From Prevotella melaninogenica (GTDB taxonomy: Bacteria; Bacteroidota; Bacteroidia; Bacteroidales; Bacteroidaceae): a DNA stretch of 64,000 nt. The DNA lies in the NCBI RefSeq assembly GCF_003609775.1, contig NZ_AP018050.1, positions 124,001 to 188,000 on the forward strand, given 5' to 3'. Below, one piece after another: positions 27,238 to 36,350 of the stretch; the stretch's first letter is position 1; each line of letters opens with the position of its first letter. The notes below the pieces were generated by a model, which saw only the letters and a program-made list of their open reading frames with translations, did no database searches and was not told where the DNA came from. The position numbers and the translations under genes were made by a program.

Positions 27238-29021
27238 TATTTAAGTTTCTTATTCTTAAACTTTTCAATTACTTGTTTGATTGCTTCCACATAAGCTTCC
27301 TTGTCGCTTGTACTCCAGTAATAAGGCTGATTGTCTGCAGAACTATACAATTTCAAAAATACATTCTTTGTACACAAAGGAATAAAATGTCCTTCTTTTT
27401 CCAATTGAATAATTCGATTTCTTTTAACTGGGAATATTGCATTATTTAAAGAAGAATTGTTTGAGCATGATAGTAAAGCCATATTATCAAGGTTGTGAAT
27501 TGAGCCAGAATCAAAAATCTCGATTATTTTTTCTCGAATATTGTTGAACTTCTCAATATCAATTACATCCTGTTCAAGAAACTTTGATAGTTCTTTTTTG
27601 TACGGAGCCATGTCAATAACGACAGGTTGATTCTCCACTTCCTTAGATATAGAGTCGACTTTAGAAATTGATGCCAATGTATCTTCTATCCATTTGCGAA
27701 TAATATCTTCACGTTTGAGAGGATCTTGAGAACGCTGAGCATGAATATGTTCAAGACTCCATTTTTGGGTATCCCTAATATCATTGTATTGGTTAAAAGG
27801 AAATCTATTGTTAGGTGTGTCAATCAGTTCTTGATATGAAAGAACATTAAATAACAATAGTATGTTTTTTACTTTCTCTGGATTATCCACATAGTTGATT
27901 GTGTCCAAATTAACAGAATTCAAGTAGTCAAGAATTTTGGTATATAAGTTTGATTTGAATACACCTTTATTTTGAAGAGACTCTTTATATAAAGTCTTGA
28001 TGTCTATTTTTTGAATAGACAGCAAAAAGCCTGCATAGTGATATACCGTCCGGTCTGACATCCAATATTTGAATTGTGAGTAGATGTGCTTTGTTTTATT
28101 CCACAACTCTCGAGCTTTTTGCACAGGATTGTTCGCCTTATTGATTGTGTCTTCAAACCATTTATATGTGCTATAGTTTTTAGAATTCTTATTTTCTGCA
28201 AGAAGTTCAAATATCAACTGTATGTGATTTGCCAGCTCTTTATGTGAAGTAAGAAATCCCCAGACCTCAGGTTTTTGAAGGAACTGTTCTATTTCATGCC
28301 ATTCGTTTGAAAATTCGGACTGGCGAAATAGTAGTTCATGAGAAGTTGGTTCGTAAGACTTACATAATAGCAAAGCCCTTACCAACTCAGCATCTTCGAG
28401 TGGAATCTTGCCAATATTAAGTCTGTTAAATAAATCTATTTTTTCGGCCTCAATTTCTTTAGGTTGGGTACCTTTAATATCCATCTCATACCAAATGATT
28501 TTTACCGCATCTACTAAAACAACCGCAAAGCGATTTTTATAGCCCATATCTTCATGTGACTTTTCTTCAAACCAATTTGAAATTATCTCATGAGCCTTAC
28601 TTATAAAATGGTGGTCAGGAGTGTCATGACAATAAGTGCTATGATTTAGATTTGAGAGAAACTCCTCACTCTGAGATCTCTTTTCGAAAGACAATTTATA
28701 CGAATATTGACCTAAATAATTGAGAATCAAGAATAGAGTGATGAGTCGTTGTTGTCCATCCACTATTTCCCAAATGGTATATCCATCTTTGTCTAATTGC
28801 TTTACGATTGCAATAGGTTGAAGGCAGTAACTCTCATCTGTGCTCTTCCTGCTATTCATAAATGAATCAATATCATTTAACAATGAACTCACATGAAGTT
28901 CTGTCCATCTGTAGCCTCTTTGATAAGATGGTATCAAATAATGCTCTACTCTCGGTTTTCTTGGGGGAGTAGCTTTGTTCAAAACTAGGTTCCCAACTGA
29001 AATGGTGCTTATAGTACTCAT
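27237..29021 (-). CDS. DUF262 + DUF1524 (HNH-like) protein, GmrSD-type nuclease
   Basis: 594 residues. DUF262 motifs: YLIPSYQRGYRW (28-39), DGQQRLITLFLIL (88-100) and NRLNIGKIPLEDAELVRALL (about 199-218). The C-terminal third carries a DUF1524-type His-Me finger: SLEHIHAQ with His425 and His427, followed later by NLDNMALLSCSNNSSLNNAIF and KRNRI, the usual asparagine-rich half of the motif. The GmrSD family restricts modified phage DNA. Here DUF262 and DUF1524 are fused in one polypeptide and a second DUF262 protein follows with a 1-nt overlap. An HTH gene precedes it by 32 bp. The function as anti-phage defence is inference. Confidence 0.82.
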   Translation of the reverse strand: MSTISTISVGNLVLNKATPPRKPRVEHYLIPSYQRGYRWTELHVSSLLNDIDSFMNSRKSTDESYCLQPIAIVKQLDKDGYTIWEIVDGQQRLITLFLILNYLGQYSYKLSFEKRSQSEEFLSNLNHSTYCHDTPDHHFISKAHEIISNWFEEKSHEDMGYKNRFAVVLVDAVKIIWYEMDIKGTQPKEIEAEKIDLFNRLNIGKIPLEDAELVRALLLCKSYEPTSHELLFRQSEFSNEWHEIEQFLQKPEVWGFLTSHKELANHIQLIFELLAENKNSKNYSTYKWFEDTINKANNPVQKARELWNKTKHIYSQFKYWMSDRTVYHYAGFLLSIQKIDIKTLYKESLQNKGVFKSNLYTKILDYLNSVNLDTINYVDNPEKVKNILLLFNVLSYQELIDTPNNRFPFNQYNDIRDTQKWSLEHIHAQRSQDPLKREDIIRKWIEDTLASISKVDSISKEVENQPVVIDMAPYKKELSKFLEQDVIDIEKFNNIREKIIEIFDSGSIHNLDNMALLSCSNNSSLNNAIFPVKRNRIIQLEKEGHFIPLCTKNVFLKLYSSADNQPYYWSTSDKEAYVEAIKQVIEKFKNKKLK

Positions 29022-29053
29022 AATCGTGTGCGAATAACTACATTTAAATTCCG

Positions 29054-29248
29054 CTAAGATTTCTTGGATATGCAGAATAGATCCACAACTTTGAAGATGA
29101 TAGCAAGATACGACTGTTTATGGTTGCAAATGTAAACGTTAGTGATACTAAAATTCATACCAAACTCTTTGGCGAGCCATGTTTGAGTAATACCTCGCTT
29201 CTTCAAATGCTCCTTAATCAGGTTGCTGTGCTCTTTCTTTTGTTCCAT
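29054..29248 (-). CDS. Small XRE-type HTH regulator
   Basis: 64 residues, almost only a helix-turn-helix: HLKKRGITQTWLAKEFGMNFSITNVYICNHKQSYLAIIF is split across recognition helices. The ATG at 29248 gives a normal start. It sits 32 bp before the DUF262/DUF1524 gene in the same direction and probably autoregulates the operon, as small XRE proteins often do for defence genes. A weak Bacteroidetes -7 box on the minus strand (TAAATTTG, 29285-29278) lies 30 bp before its start. Confidence 0.72.
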   Translation of the reverse strand: MEQKKEHSNLIKEHLKKRGITQTWLAKEFGMNFSITNVYICNHKQSYLAIIFKVVDLFCISKKS

Positions 29249-29507
29249 CGGATGATTATTTATCTTGATATTGATTACAAATTTATGAACTTATAATGAA
29301 TAAAACGAAGAAAGACGGTACTTTCATGCTACTGAAAATAGTTTTTCGAGTGAGAGGAACCCAAAAGGAATCTCTTAAACAATCAATAATGATTGAGAAA
29401 CAACGTACGTTTGCCCGAAATAGTCTATTTTTTGAATATGTATTTTGCGCTCTTGATAGCCATGATTTCCTTACATTTTCCTATACTTCCCACTATATCC
29501 CTACCTC

Positions 29508-29590
29508 TTGGAATAACTTTAAAAGCCCTCTACTTTTGTATCGTCAGAACTGACTGAATGCCCTATACGCAGGGGCGAGTTTTTCATTTC
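29508..29590 (+). ncRNA. Orphan promoter plus hairpin, short transcript unit
   Basis: TTG at 29508-29510, 20 bp, TACTTTTG at 29531-29538 form a strong promoter. About 20 nt after the predicted start, GCCCTATACGCAGGGGC folds into a short hairpin followed by GAGTTTTT. The RNA would be only ~45 nt. No ORF is supported. The remainder of 29249-29884 has copies of GACAGTACCT at 29703 and 29772 and no gene. Confidence 0.4.
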
Positions 29591-29884
29591 AAAACGATGG
29601 AATTATGACCGATTGGGGTTAAAAAAGTCTGTATGTTCCATTGTTTCTTTAATTGATTTCAAATACAAAGATAATAAAATATGGGCTTACACACTTTTAT
29701 AGGACAGTACCTTTAAGGATAGTACCAAATAATCAAAATAGCCTGCAAAATGACCTATACGCTTTTTTTAAGACAGTACCTGAAATAGGTTCATTAGACA
29801 GCATAATAAGAAAATAAAATATGGATAAATACACCTGAACTATGTCCGTAATGTATTTATCCATATCATTATATCTTATATGCT

Positions 29885-32152
29885 TTATGGAAGCTCCTTT
29901 AATGGAATAAAGTAATAGCTTTTTCCAGCAACAGATATTGTATTCAAACGTCCAGATCTGAAACGTGTCTCGAGATTAACAAGCTTCTTGAACATCTCCT
30001 TATAAGCCTGATCCCATTCGCTTTCATTACACTTCTTACGGCTAATATCCTTTATGCGTACTATATAATTCAATGCATCAGAACTTGGCACAGAAACGCG
30101 ATGATAATAAACCTTTGAAATGGCAGACTTCGTACTGAGAGCCTTGCGATAAGAAAGCATATTTATTTGTTTACTCTGTCGCTTAAAGTTGTTTCTAAGC
30201 ACAGCAAGTTCCTTATTACCAAGAGAGTCTGCATTGATATAAGGCATCAAATCACGATAGCCATCAAGAAGATTCTGCATCTCAGCCTTATCAAAAAGAT
30301 ATCCCTCGTCATAAGTTGAAAGTTGCTGTGGTGTAAACCACATCTTCTTGAAGAGAAGGTCGTTGATATTGTTCTTTTCAATGTCAGTTACAGAGATAGC
30401 TGCACTATCACAGAGATTCACCACCTCTTGTGTAGGAACAGCACGTAGAACACCATATTTATTCTCTGCGCTACGTGTCACATTTACAAGTTCGTTGTTA
30501 CGTGCATTGAGCTGCATAAACAGTGAATCAAGTACATTTGAAAGACCTGCACTTGAAAGTTCAGAATAAAGTTTTGGATAAACAAAACCACCTGCAATAA
30601 CGCTGTTCTTTGGTGCATCAAGCAAATAAACATTCTCGTTATCAGTACTCATATCTTTGAACGAGCCATTCTTTGTCCATTTTGGTTCGCAGAGGTAGTC
30701 TCCAGAGAAGCTCATATACTCCAGGATGTTATTATCAAGTAGCTGCTTAGACTGCAGGATGAAGTCTTGATAAGGCATACCATCCTTAGAAAGGATTTGA
30801 GCAAGAAGGAGAGTAGCTGAGCGCGAATAAATCTCAGAGTTGATATCAGAAGTGAAAGTTGGGAACTCATCAGTACCCAAGATAATGAACACATTATTAT
30901 CAAACTTAGAATAAGGTGTCTCTCTAAAGATAGTATTCATCGCATCATGGAAGCCGTAGCCACCTGTTGCCCCAATAGTGTTTGGTGAAGTCATCTTTGT
31001 AAGATAGTCAATCCACTTACCAAAGTCGTTCGTTGGTGAGAGATGTCTATTTCCGTTCTGAGAAACTGATGTCACAGAGAACTTCGCCTGAGAATCCTTT
31101 GATACCTTTTCGCTTATGCCCTGGAAAGCATTAACAAGGTTGCGCACAAGTAGACGGTCCTTATCAAAGAACACAAGGTGGACATTTATATTCTTGCTAT
31201 TCTCAATGAGTCGATCGAGTTCTGCCACAGCAACATCTCCACCCTTTATATTGAGCATTAAAGTCTTCTTTCTGTCCCATACAGATAACGGAAGATTTAC
31301 AGCTACTTTCTGATCAGCCGAAGTATTTGTCCAATTTCCATCAGCAGTAAAGAGGAGATTAGAACCCAATGGGAAGTTCGCAAACTCTGGATAACTTGAA
31401 TCAAGCAGATAGACGTGGTTCTGACCTACCATAGCGGTAAGATCAGCAGGAATCCATCCGAGTGCCGTGCGAGTAGAGTCTGAGAGTGAAGGACGATCAG
31501 AAACAAGTACAGCCTGTTTACTTGCATCATACTTATAAGCATACACAATCTGACCAGATACAAGCTTTCCCTTAGCCTTATCGAGGAAGAAAGGATCACC
31601 ATAGAGGCTCAGAGAGTCAAGTGTAAAGAAACTCTTAACGTTTGCCAATCGTGACACATTAGATGCTCCAATACGATAGCGTACAGGGAAGTTATTATCT
31701 TTAGACACAAAGGCATGGTTATACTCCAGCACACTATTCTTATCAATCCATCCTACAAAAGGCGATTTTTTAGCATCCTTGAAGTGAGTTCTTGAACTGA
31801 AAAGCGGAGCAAACATGCCCTTAGGCTGTCCAAGTAAGCTTTGGTCAGCAGCAACAACTTTGTAGAATCCGTTTTTCTCGCCAATAACATAGAAAGGTGC
31901 GCCAAGCTTCTGCTCGCTCAAGATACGCTGTGCATACGGTCCTGCGTATGCCTTGTTATGGTCACGATCAGAGAAGACAATATGCACATCCTTATTGTTG
32001 TGTGTCTTCTGCTTTCGTGTATCATCTGTCAGGTAATTAAAACTCTTTCTACCGACAGCTTTTGTCTTATCATATCTTCCCACCTGTGCCAGACTACTTT
32101 GGGCACCTAAAAAGAAGAATGCAAGACCTGCTATAATATGGAACGCTTTCAT
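29885..32152 (-). CDS. tssR: T6SSiii protein TssR
   Basis: 755 residues with a Sec signal (cleaved near SSLAQ), so periplasmic or outer-membrane-attached. It matches TssR, a component restricted to the Bacteroidetes T6SS subtype iii. The middle (about 285-430) looks like a von Willebrand A-type fold (KKTLMLNIKGG, INVHLVFFDKDR, NVFIILGTDEFPTF), and the C-terminal part is helical with an EYM/LMPYIN region. It ends the tss operon, following tssP by 11 bp. Subtype iii systems lack the TssJLM membrane complex of Proteobacteria, and TssN-TssR are thought to supply the envelope anchor; the precise role is inferred. Confidence 0.85.
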   Translation of the reverse strand: MKAFHIIAGLAFFFLGAQSSLAQVGRYDKTKAVGRKSFNYLTDDTRKQKTHNNKDVHIVFSDRDHNKAYAGPYAQRILSEQKLGAPFYVIGEKNGFYKVVAADQSLLGQPKGMFAPLFSSRTHFKDAKKSPFVGWIDKNSVLEYNHAFVSKDNNFPVRYRIGASNVSRLANVKSFFTLDSLSLYGDPFFLDKAKGKLVSGQIVYAYKYDASKQAVLVSDRPSLSDSTRTALGWIPADLTAMVGQNHVYLLDSSYPEFANFPLGSNLLFTADGNWTNTSADQKVAVNLPLSVWDRKKTLMLNIKGGDVAVAELDRLIENSKNINVHLVFFDKDRLLVRNLVNAFQGISEKVSKDSQAKFSVTSVSQNGNRHLSPTNDFGKWIDYLTKMTSPNTIGATGGYGFHDAMNTIFRETPYSKFDNNVFIILGTDEFPTFTSDINSEIYSRSATLLLAQILSKDGMPYQDFILQSKQLLDNNILEYMSFSGDYLCEPKWTKNGSFKDMSTDNENVYLLDAPKNSVIAGGFVYPKLYSELSSAGLSNVLDSLFMQLNARNNELVNVTRSAENKYGVLRAVPTQEVVNLCDSAAISVTDIEKNNINDLLFKKMWFTPQQLSTYDEGYLFDKAEMQNLLDGYRDLMPYINADSLGNKELAVLRNNFKRQSKQINMLSYRKALSTKSAISKVYYHRVSVPSSDALNYIVRIKDISRKKCNESEWDQAYKEMFKKLVNLETRFRSGRLNTISVAGKSYYFIPLKELP

Positions 32153-32163
32153 ATTTCCTAATT

Positions 32164-33138
32164 TTATTTTCCTGTATTTCTTTGAGTTACTTCAATTTTC
32201 GTAATATGGTGGAAGTCATCAACCTTCACATCGTCAATAGTCACACGTCCGTAACGATTACTCTCAAGAAAGTGCAATCCCTGACAATAGTCTGGGAACA
32301 CATTATAACGCTCACCATTGATGTGTACGACAACCTGATTACCATTACCACCGAGATAGTTATTGATGATAAAATTACGATGTGCATAGAATGTCTCCTT
32401 ATCTCTTGCACCCGCATTAGCAATAGCCTGCAGATGTTTCTTGATGCTATTCTGCACCATAGCTAATGTATCTATAGGCTCAGGTTTCTGCTGTTCACCC
32501 TTATCCTCAGGATTCTCAATGATATCCTCTACCTTAGGAAGGATAGTGATAACATGAGATACAGGATATAAAGTGGTATTGGTCTTCAGCTTGACAAGAT
32601 ACTTACCTGGCTCATCATACTTGTAAACCACCTGACGCTCGAAGGCATCAATAGTTCCACTCTCGCCGAACTCCCAAAGCCAGCTTGTCATACCATCACC
32701 TTCTGCTGAGAACACAAGTCGCTCACCAGCATAACCCTGCGTTGGTCCGACAATCTTAGGGATAGAATCAACAGCCACAGTGTCCTTGGTAATCTTCACG
32801 ATATCAACAGTTTTCTCTGTGATAATCTTACCATCGACCTGCAGTGTGATGAGATACTTTCCAGCCTGTCGGTAGACATAACTAATGTTAGGATTACCAA
32901 CGATACTGTCGCCATTACCCATTTTCCATAATACTCTTTTGTCAACAACTGCTGCAGAGTCATTAATGGTAAACTTCAGTGGCTCATTCACTTCCAACTG
33001 GCTGTTCGCATTACCGTCCTGAATGAAAAAGTCAAGATTCTTGTTGACATTGCGTGAAGGAAGAAGCAAAGCCACCAATAATCCGACTACGGCCAGTGCC
33101 GAAACAATAGCCAGAATGATTTTTTGTCTTTCAGTCAT
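32164..33138 (-). CDS. tssP: PKD-domain membrane protein, probable TssP
   Basis: 324 residues. One N-terminal transmembrane helix (IILAIVSALAVVGLLVALLL, about 6-25) anchors a periplasmic part. Two PKD-like beta-sandwich domains are visible, with the hallmarks RVLWKMGNGDS...YVYRQAGKYLITL (about 68-105) and SWLWEFGESG...YKYDEPGKYLVKL (about 150-190). A C-terminal globular part ends the protein. Its place between the small membrane protein gene and tssR matches tssP of subtype iii clusters; I am less sure of the letter than of the system. Likely links inner-membrane components to TssR in the periplasm. Confidence 0.72.
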   Translation of the reverse strand: MTERQKIILAIVSALAVVGLLVALLLPSRNVNKNLDFFIQDGNANSQLEVNEPLKFTINDSAAVVDKRVLWKMGNGDSIVGNPNISYVYRQAGKYLITLQVDGKIITEKTVDIVKITKDTVAVDSIPKIVGPTQGYAGERLVFSAEGDGMTSWLWEFGESGTIDAFERQVVYKYDEPGKYLVKLKTNTTLYPVSHVITILPKVEDIIENPEDKGEQQKPEPIDTLAMVQNSIKKHLQAIANAGARDKETFYAHRNFIINNYLGGNGNQVVVHINGERYNVFPDYCQGLHFLESNRYGRVTIDDVKVDDFHHITKIEVTQRNTGK

Positions 33139-33357
33139 AATTATTGTTATTTAATTTATTATATCATATAGGGTTTCAATATATTAGTTCTCAGCCACAT
33201 ACTACCTTCTGTATAACAGTAGACCTATGCTCTGTAATCATTGCAATAGCATAATGACTGATGCACATTTTCACGTTGATAAATGAGAAACAGTATGATA
33301 CATTTCTATCAGCTATTCCTGCAGATGATTCAAACGAGAAAACTGCTAACAAACAAC

Positions 33358-33807
33358 TTATCTAATTTTAGTCTTCATCTCTTCGAGAATCTTCTTTCTG
33401 TCCTCCTTATTCTTGGTCGTCCAGTAGAGTTTCTGCTTTATGTCGAAATAGTCTTGTACCGTTTTGAATGCACGCATACAATAGAGGTATTTCGGATCAT
33501 AAGAATGTTTACGATAGTTGTCCTGCAACTGTGTCATACGATCCTTTATCTCACTGATACGCTGTGTCTGCTGTATCTCGAAATTAAGCGAATCAATATC
33601 CTTCTTCAGCGTAACCAGTTTCTCTGTCATTTGCTTCTGATCCTCAAGGATAGCCTCAGCATCATTGATTTCTGTCACAGCATTTCCAGTGATAGATTCT
33701 GGAATAGGTGTAACATACTTACAAAGGAGGATATAGAGCAAAGCCACAGAAAAGCATAGCAGAAGCGTAAACTTAATGCTGGACCATATCTTTTCGTCTC
33801 TTGTCAT
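33358..33807 (-). CDS. tssQ: Small T6SSiii membrane protein, probable TssQ
   Basis: 149 residues: a cytosolic N-terminus, one transmembrane helix (about 12-30, TLLLCFSVALLYILLC) and a periplasmic coiled coil (AILEDQKQMTEKLVTLKKDIDSL). It follows the TssO gene by 12 bp and shares its build, so the two are probably a pair of bitopic envelope subunits. Naming it TssQ rests on order in the operon. It is separated from tssP by 219 bp, in which I see no gene. Confidence 0.6.
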   Translation of the reverse strand: MTRDEKIWSSIKFTLLLCFSVALLYILLCKYVTPIPESITGNAVTEINDAEAILEDQKQMTEKLVTLKKDIDSLNFEIQQTQRISEIKDRMTQLQDNYRKHSYDPKYLYCMRAFKTVQDYFDIKQKLYWTTKNKEDRKKILEEMKTKIR

Positions 33808-33819
33808 AATAATAAATTA

Positions 33820-34302
33820 TTAATCTCTTTTTCTATTTAAAATCTCCGTTGCCTTCTGAATCTGTTCCATAATGTAGTCTAAGTCACGCTTCTCATCAAA
33901 GTAAGTTGCAGTAGTTTCCTGCGTAGCTTGCAGCTGATCGAAGAGCGTCTTATAGAGTACATAATGGGTAGTGTCATTGTCACCACGATAGATTTCATCC
34001 TGCATATCCTGTCTGTGACGAGCAATAATCATCTGATACTGTGCCTGCTCATTATCCGTGCGCTTCTCAGTAACAAGATTGTTCATATCCTTGAACATCT
34101 GGTCCATACGGAAGTTATAGCTCGCTTGCTTACGGAACACGTCATCATAACGTACTTTCTTTTCGTCTACCAAATTGATACCCCGCTCAGCGGTTTTCAA
34201 TGTGCAGACAGCAAAGAGTACGAAAAGTAATAGCGTGAAGCTAAAGATGAAAACAAAAGAGTTCTTTGCCTGACGGCGTTCTTTTCTATTCTTTTCTACC
34301 AT
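33820..34302 (-). CDS. tssO: T6SSiii membrane protein TssO
   Basis: 160 residues: a basic N-terminus (KNRKERRQAKN), one transmembrane helix (about 15-34) and a long periplasmic helical region with heptads (FRMDQMFKDMNNLV, YIMEQIQKATEIL). TssO proteins are bitopic components known only from the Bacteroidetes T6SS. The 16-bp gap to tssK and 12 bp to the next small membrane gene place it in the tss operon. Confidence 0.72.
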   Translation of the reverse strand: MVEKNRKERRQAKNSFVFIFSFTLLLFVLFAVCTLKTAERGINLVDEKKVRYDDVFRKQASYNFRMDQMFKDMNNLVTEKRTDNEQAQYQMIIARHRQDMQDEIYRGDNDTTHYVLYKTLFDQLQATQETTATYFDEKRDLDYIMEQIQKATEILNRKRD

Positions 34303-34318
34303 TTGTCAAGTGTATCTA

Positions 34319-35470
34319 TTAATCCCACACCTTCCATGACTTGCGCTCACTCTCAGAGGCCTTGCCACTATTATCTTCGCTAATGATAATATTCTCCTTG
34401 ATGAGTCCGACATATTCGAGTTCGCTCAACTTATGGAAAAGCGTATCAATTACATTGAGGAATGCCGCAATACTCGTAAAGAGAGTATTCAACTCAAGAT
34501 GATTATAGCTCAGATGGGCAATATCGCTTGTCTTGTGCATAAAGTCAGACGGCTTAATATTTGTCCACTCATCAAAGTATTGCAACAGTGTTTCAAAGTC
34601 CTTCTCAGGTAAAGAACGGAGCGAAGTGAGCAGAAGATTAGCTAATGCATTCGCAAGGCGCACCATATAGATTGGTGGCTGCTCAGCTGCAATATTCTTC
34701 AACTCAAAGCAGTGTTGGCTATAGAAATTCTTCACCACATCACAGAGAGCGAAAGTATTGTCTGCAAGCATACTGCGGTGAGGGTTAGAAATATTCTTAG
34801 CATATACCTTGAGAGCATTGCTATGAATACGCTCAAGTGTTTCTGTCATATTCTCTAAAGCATACATAGCCCTCTCAGAGTAATTGACACGCTGAATAGC
34901 TGGGATATATTCGTTATCTATAGAGAATGCACCACCATCGACGATGACTTTTCCTGCTACTATACTATTACCTTCAAGGAAGGCCTTATTAAGATTCTGC
35001 TCCAATACGAGCTGCAAGGTAACCTCTGGCAACACATAAGGATGATGGAGTGGAGTCGTTTCAGGATCAGGCACTCCAACAGGCAACATCTTGTAAGGAT
35101 TAACTGTGATGAGGATGCAAACTACCTGACGTGTAAAAAGATCAATGTCGATATCTTTGAGCGTACACTTAGGTGTGAAGTCACCATAAAGTTCCTTTGA
35201 AAAGAGAATATGGTAACCATTACGGGTAACCGCATTACATGCTCTCAGTTCTACAGACAATGTTTCTGCAGACTCACCCTTAATATCTAACTCAATAGAC
35301 CTTTCTTCTCTTTCAGACTTTTCACCAAATCCGTAGTTATAGCTTGTCAGCCCCTCTTCACGGTTCTGTCTTAGCATCTCAACTACATTATAATAAGTCT
35401 CAAAGAAATGGGTATTATTAATCTTCTGGCCGTTAACCCAGTTTATTGGCAAATGCTCAATCTTCTTCAT
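34319..35470 (-). CDS. tssK: T6SS baseplate protein TssK
   Basis: 383 residues, cytosolic. The opening INWVNGQKINNTHFFE corresponds to the conserved TssK N-terminus that binds the baseplate wedge (TssFGE). The middle has the shoulder domain (NAVTRNGYHILFSKELYG, QVVCILITVNPYKMLPVGVPDPE), and the C-terminal helical part would contact the membrane complex, here probably TssN/TssO. The start overlaps the end of tssN by 14 nt. Length is slightly shorter than the proteobacterial TssK (about 440), as usual for subtype iii. Confidence 0.85.
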   Translation of the reverse strand: MKKIEHLPINWVNGQKINNTHFFETYYNVVEMLRQNREEGLTSYNYGFGEKSEREERSIELDIKGESAETLSVELRACNAVTRNGYHILFSKELYGDFTPKCTLKDIDIDLFTRQVVCILITVNPYKMLPVGVPDPETTPLHHPYVLPEVTLQLVLEQNLNKAFLEGNSIVAGKVIVDGGAFSIDNEYIPAIQRVNYSERAMYALENMTETLERIHSNALKVYAKNISNPHRSMLADNTFALCDVVKNFYSQHCFELKNIAAEQPPIYMVRLANALANLLLTSLRSLPEKDFETLLQYFDEWTNIKPSDFMHKTSDIAHLSYNHLELNTLFTSIAAFLNVIDTLFHKLSELEYVGLIKENIIISEDNSGKASESERKSWKVWD

Positions 35471-36341
35471 GTTGTATCTGGTTTATACTTTTTACTCGTT
35501 TTATATAGATAACTTGATTCTTCTTTATTTTGTTTTCAGAGGCTGTGCAGCGTGGGTCCAACATTCGAATAAATAGCGGATAACGGAACCATCGACTCGT
35601 ATAGAATATCCAACCACTTTCAGCACCCTCCATATTGATTTCAATCTGTGCCTGTGGGAAACGACGATTTTGGTCTTCAACAAGCCAGTCAAACCAGTCA
35701 CCCAAAGCGATACCCTCAGCCAGACGAACAGAAAGAGTAGTATAGTCGAAATCACCAACCTTCCTCTTAAGTTTTACCTTGACAGTTAATGCCTTGAAAG
35801 TATCGAGGTTGTCCCAATAATTACGATTAAATCCACTATGATTGATTCTCCACAAGTCATAGATAGCTGGCTGTATATTTCGGAAATACTTGAAACTACG
35901 GAAGACGAAGTAAGGAATCATAAACCAGCAGACAGCTGTCATTGCCCAAGGTGTATATTCCAATCCTCCACTAACCCAGTTGAATACAAGATAGTAAATC
36001 CACATTCCGATAATACCAGAGAGTACTGTTACCAGAAGCTCAATAGACATATCATCGTTCTTCTTACTAATGAACACGCGCAATGCCCATAGATAGAAAA
36101 ATCCAAGAATGAGATAAGAAGTAACAGTTAGTACAAGTCCTCCCCATACATATTCATTCTTCAAATAGCCGAAGAGAGAAGGGAGTCCGAGGAAAAGTCC
36201 TGCCAAAAGGGCAAAGACAATAATCCTCTTCATGCTCAGCTGCTGTCGAATAGACTTCAGTGCTCCCATAACGAACACCATGACCATTGCAAGAAGCGGA
36301 GCCAATAAGTATTTCAAAAAGAAAAATATTAAAGGTTTCAT
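35457..36341 (-). CDS. tssN: T6SSiii polytopic membrane protein TssN
   Basis: 294 residues. Five hydrophobic helices occupy the first ~145 residues (LKYLLAPLLAMVMVFVMGAL, IIVFALLAGLFLGL, GLVLTVTSYLILGFFYLWAL, LLVTVLSGIIGMWIYYLVF, AMTAVCWFMIPYFVF). A cytosolic soluble domain (about 150-294) with the SVRLAEGIALGDWFDWLVED segment follows. TssN is specific to Bacteroidetes systems and is thought to replace part of TssL/TssM. It lies between tssG and tssK. Confidence 0.85.
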   Translation of the reverse strand: MKPLIFFFLKYLLAPLLAMVMVFVMGALKSIRQQLSMKRIIVFALLAGLFLGLPSLFGYLKNEYVWGGLVLTVTSYLILGFFYLWALRVFISKKNDDMSIELLVTVLSGIIGMWIYYLVFNWVSGGLEYTPWAMTAVCWFMIPYFVFRSFKYFRNIQPAIYDLWRINHSGFNRNYWDNLDTFKALTVKVKLKRKVGDFDYTTLSVRLAEGIALGDWFDWLVEDQNRRFPQAQIEINMEGAESGWIFYTSRWFRYPLFIRMLDPRCTASENKIKKNQVIYIKRVKSINQIQHEED

Positions 36342-36350
36342 TATTTCTTC

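Noticed and set aside
29296..29553. 85-codon ORF on the plus strand upstream of the HTH gene
   Set aside because: Composition looks random, it overlaps the promoter at 29508, and no ribosome-binding or domain support is seen.
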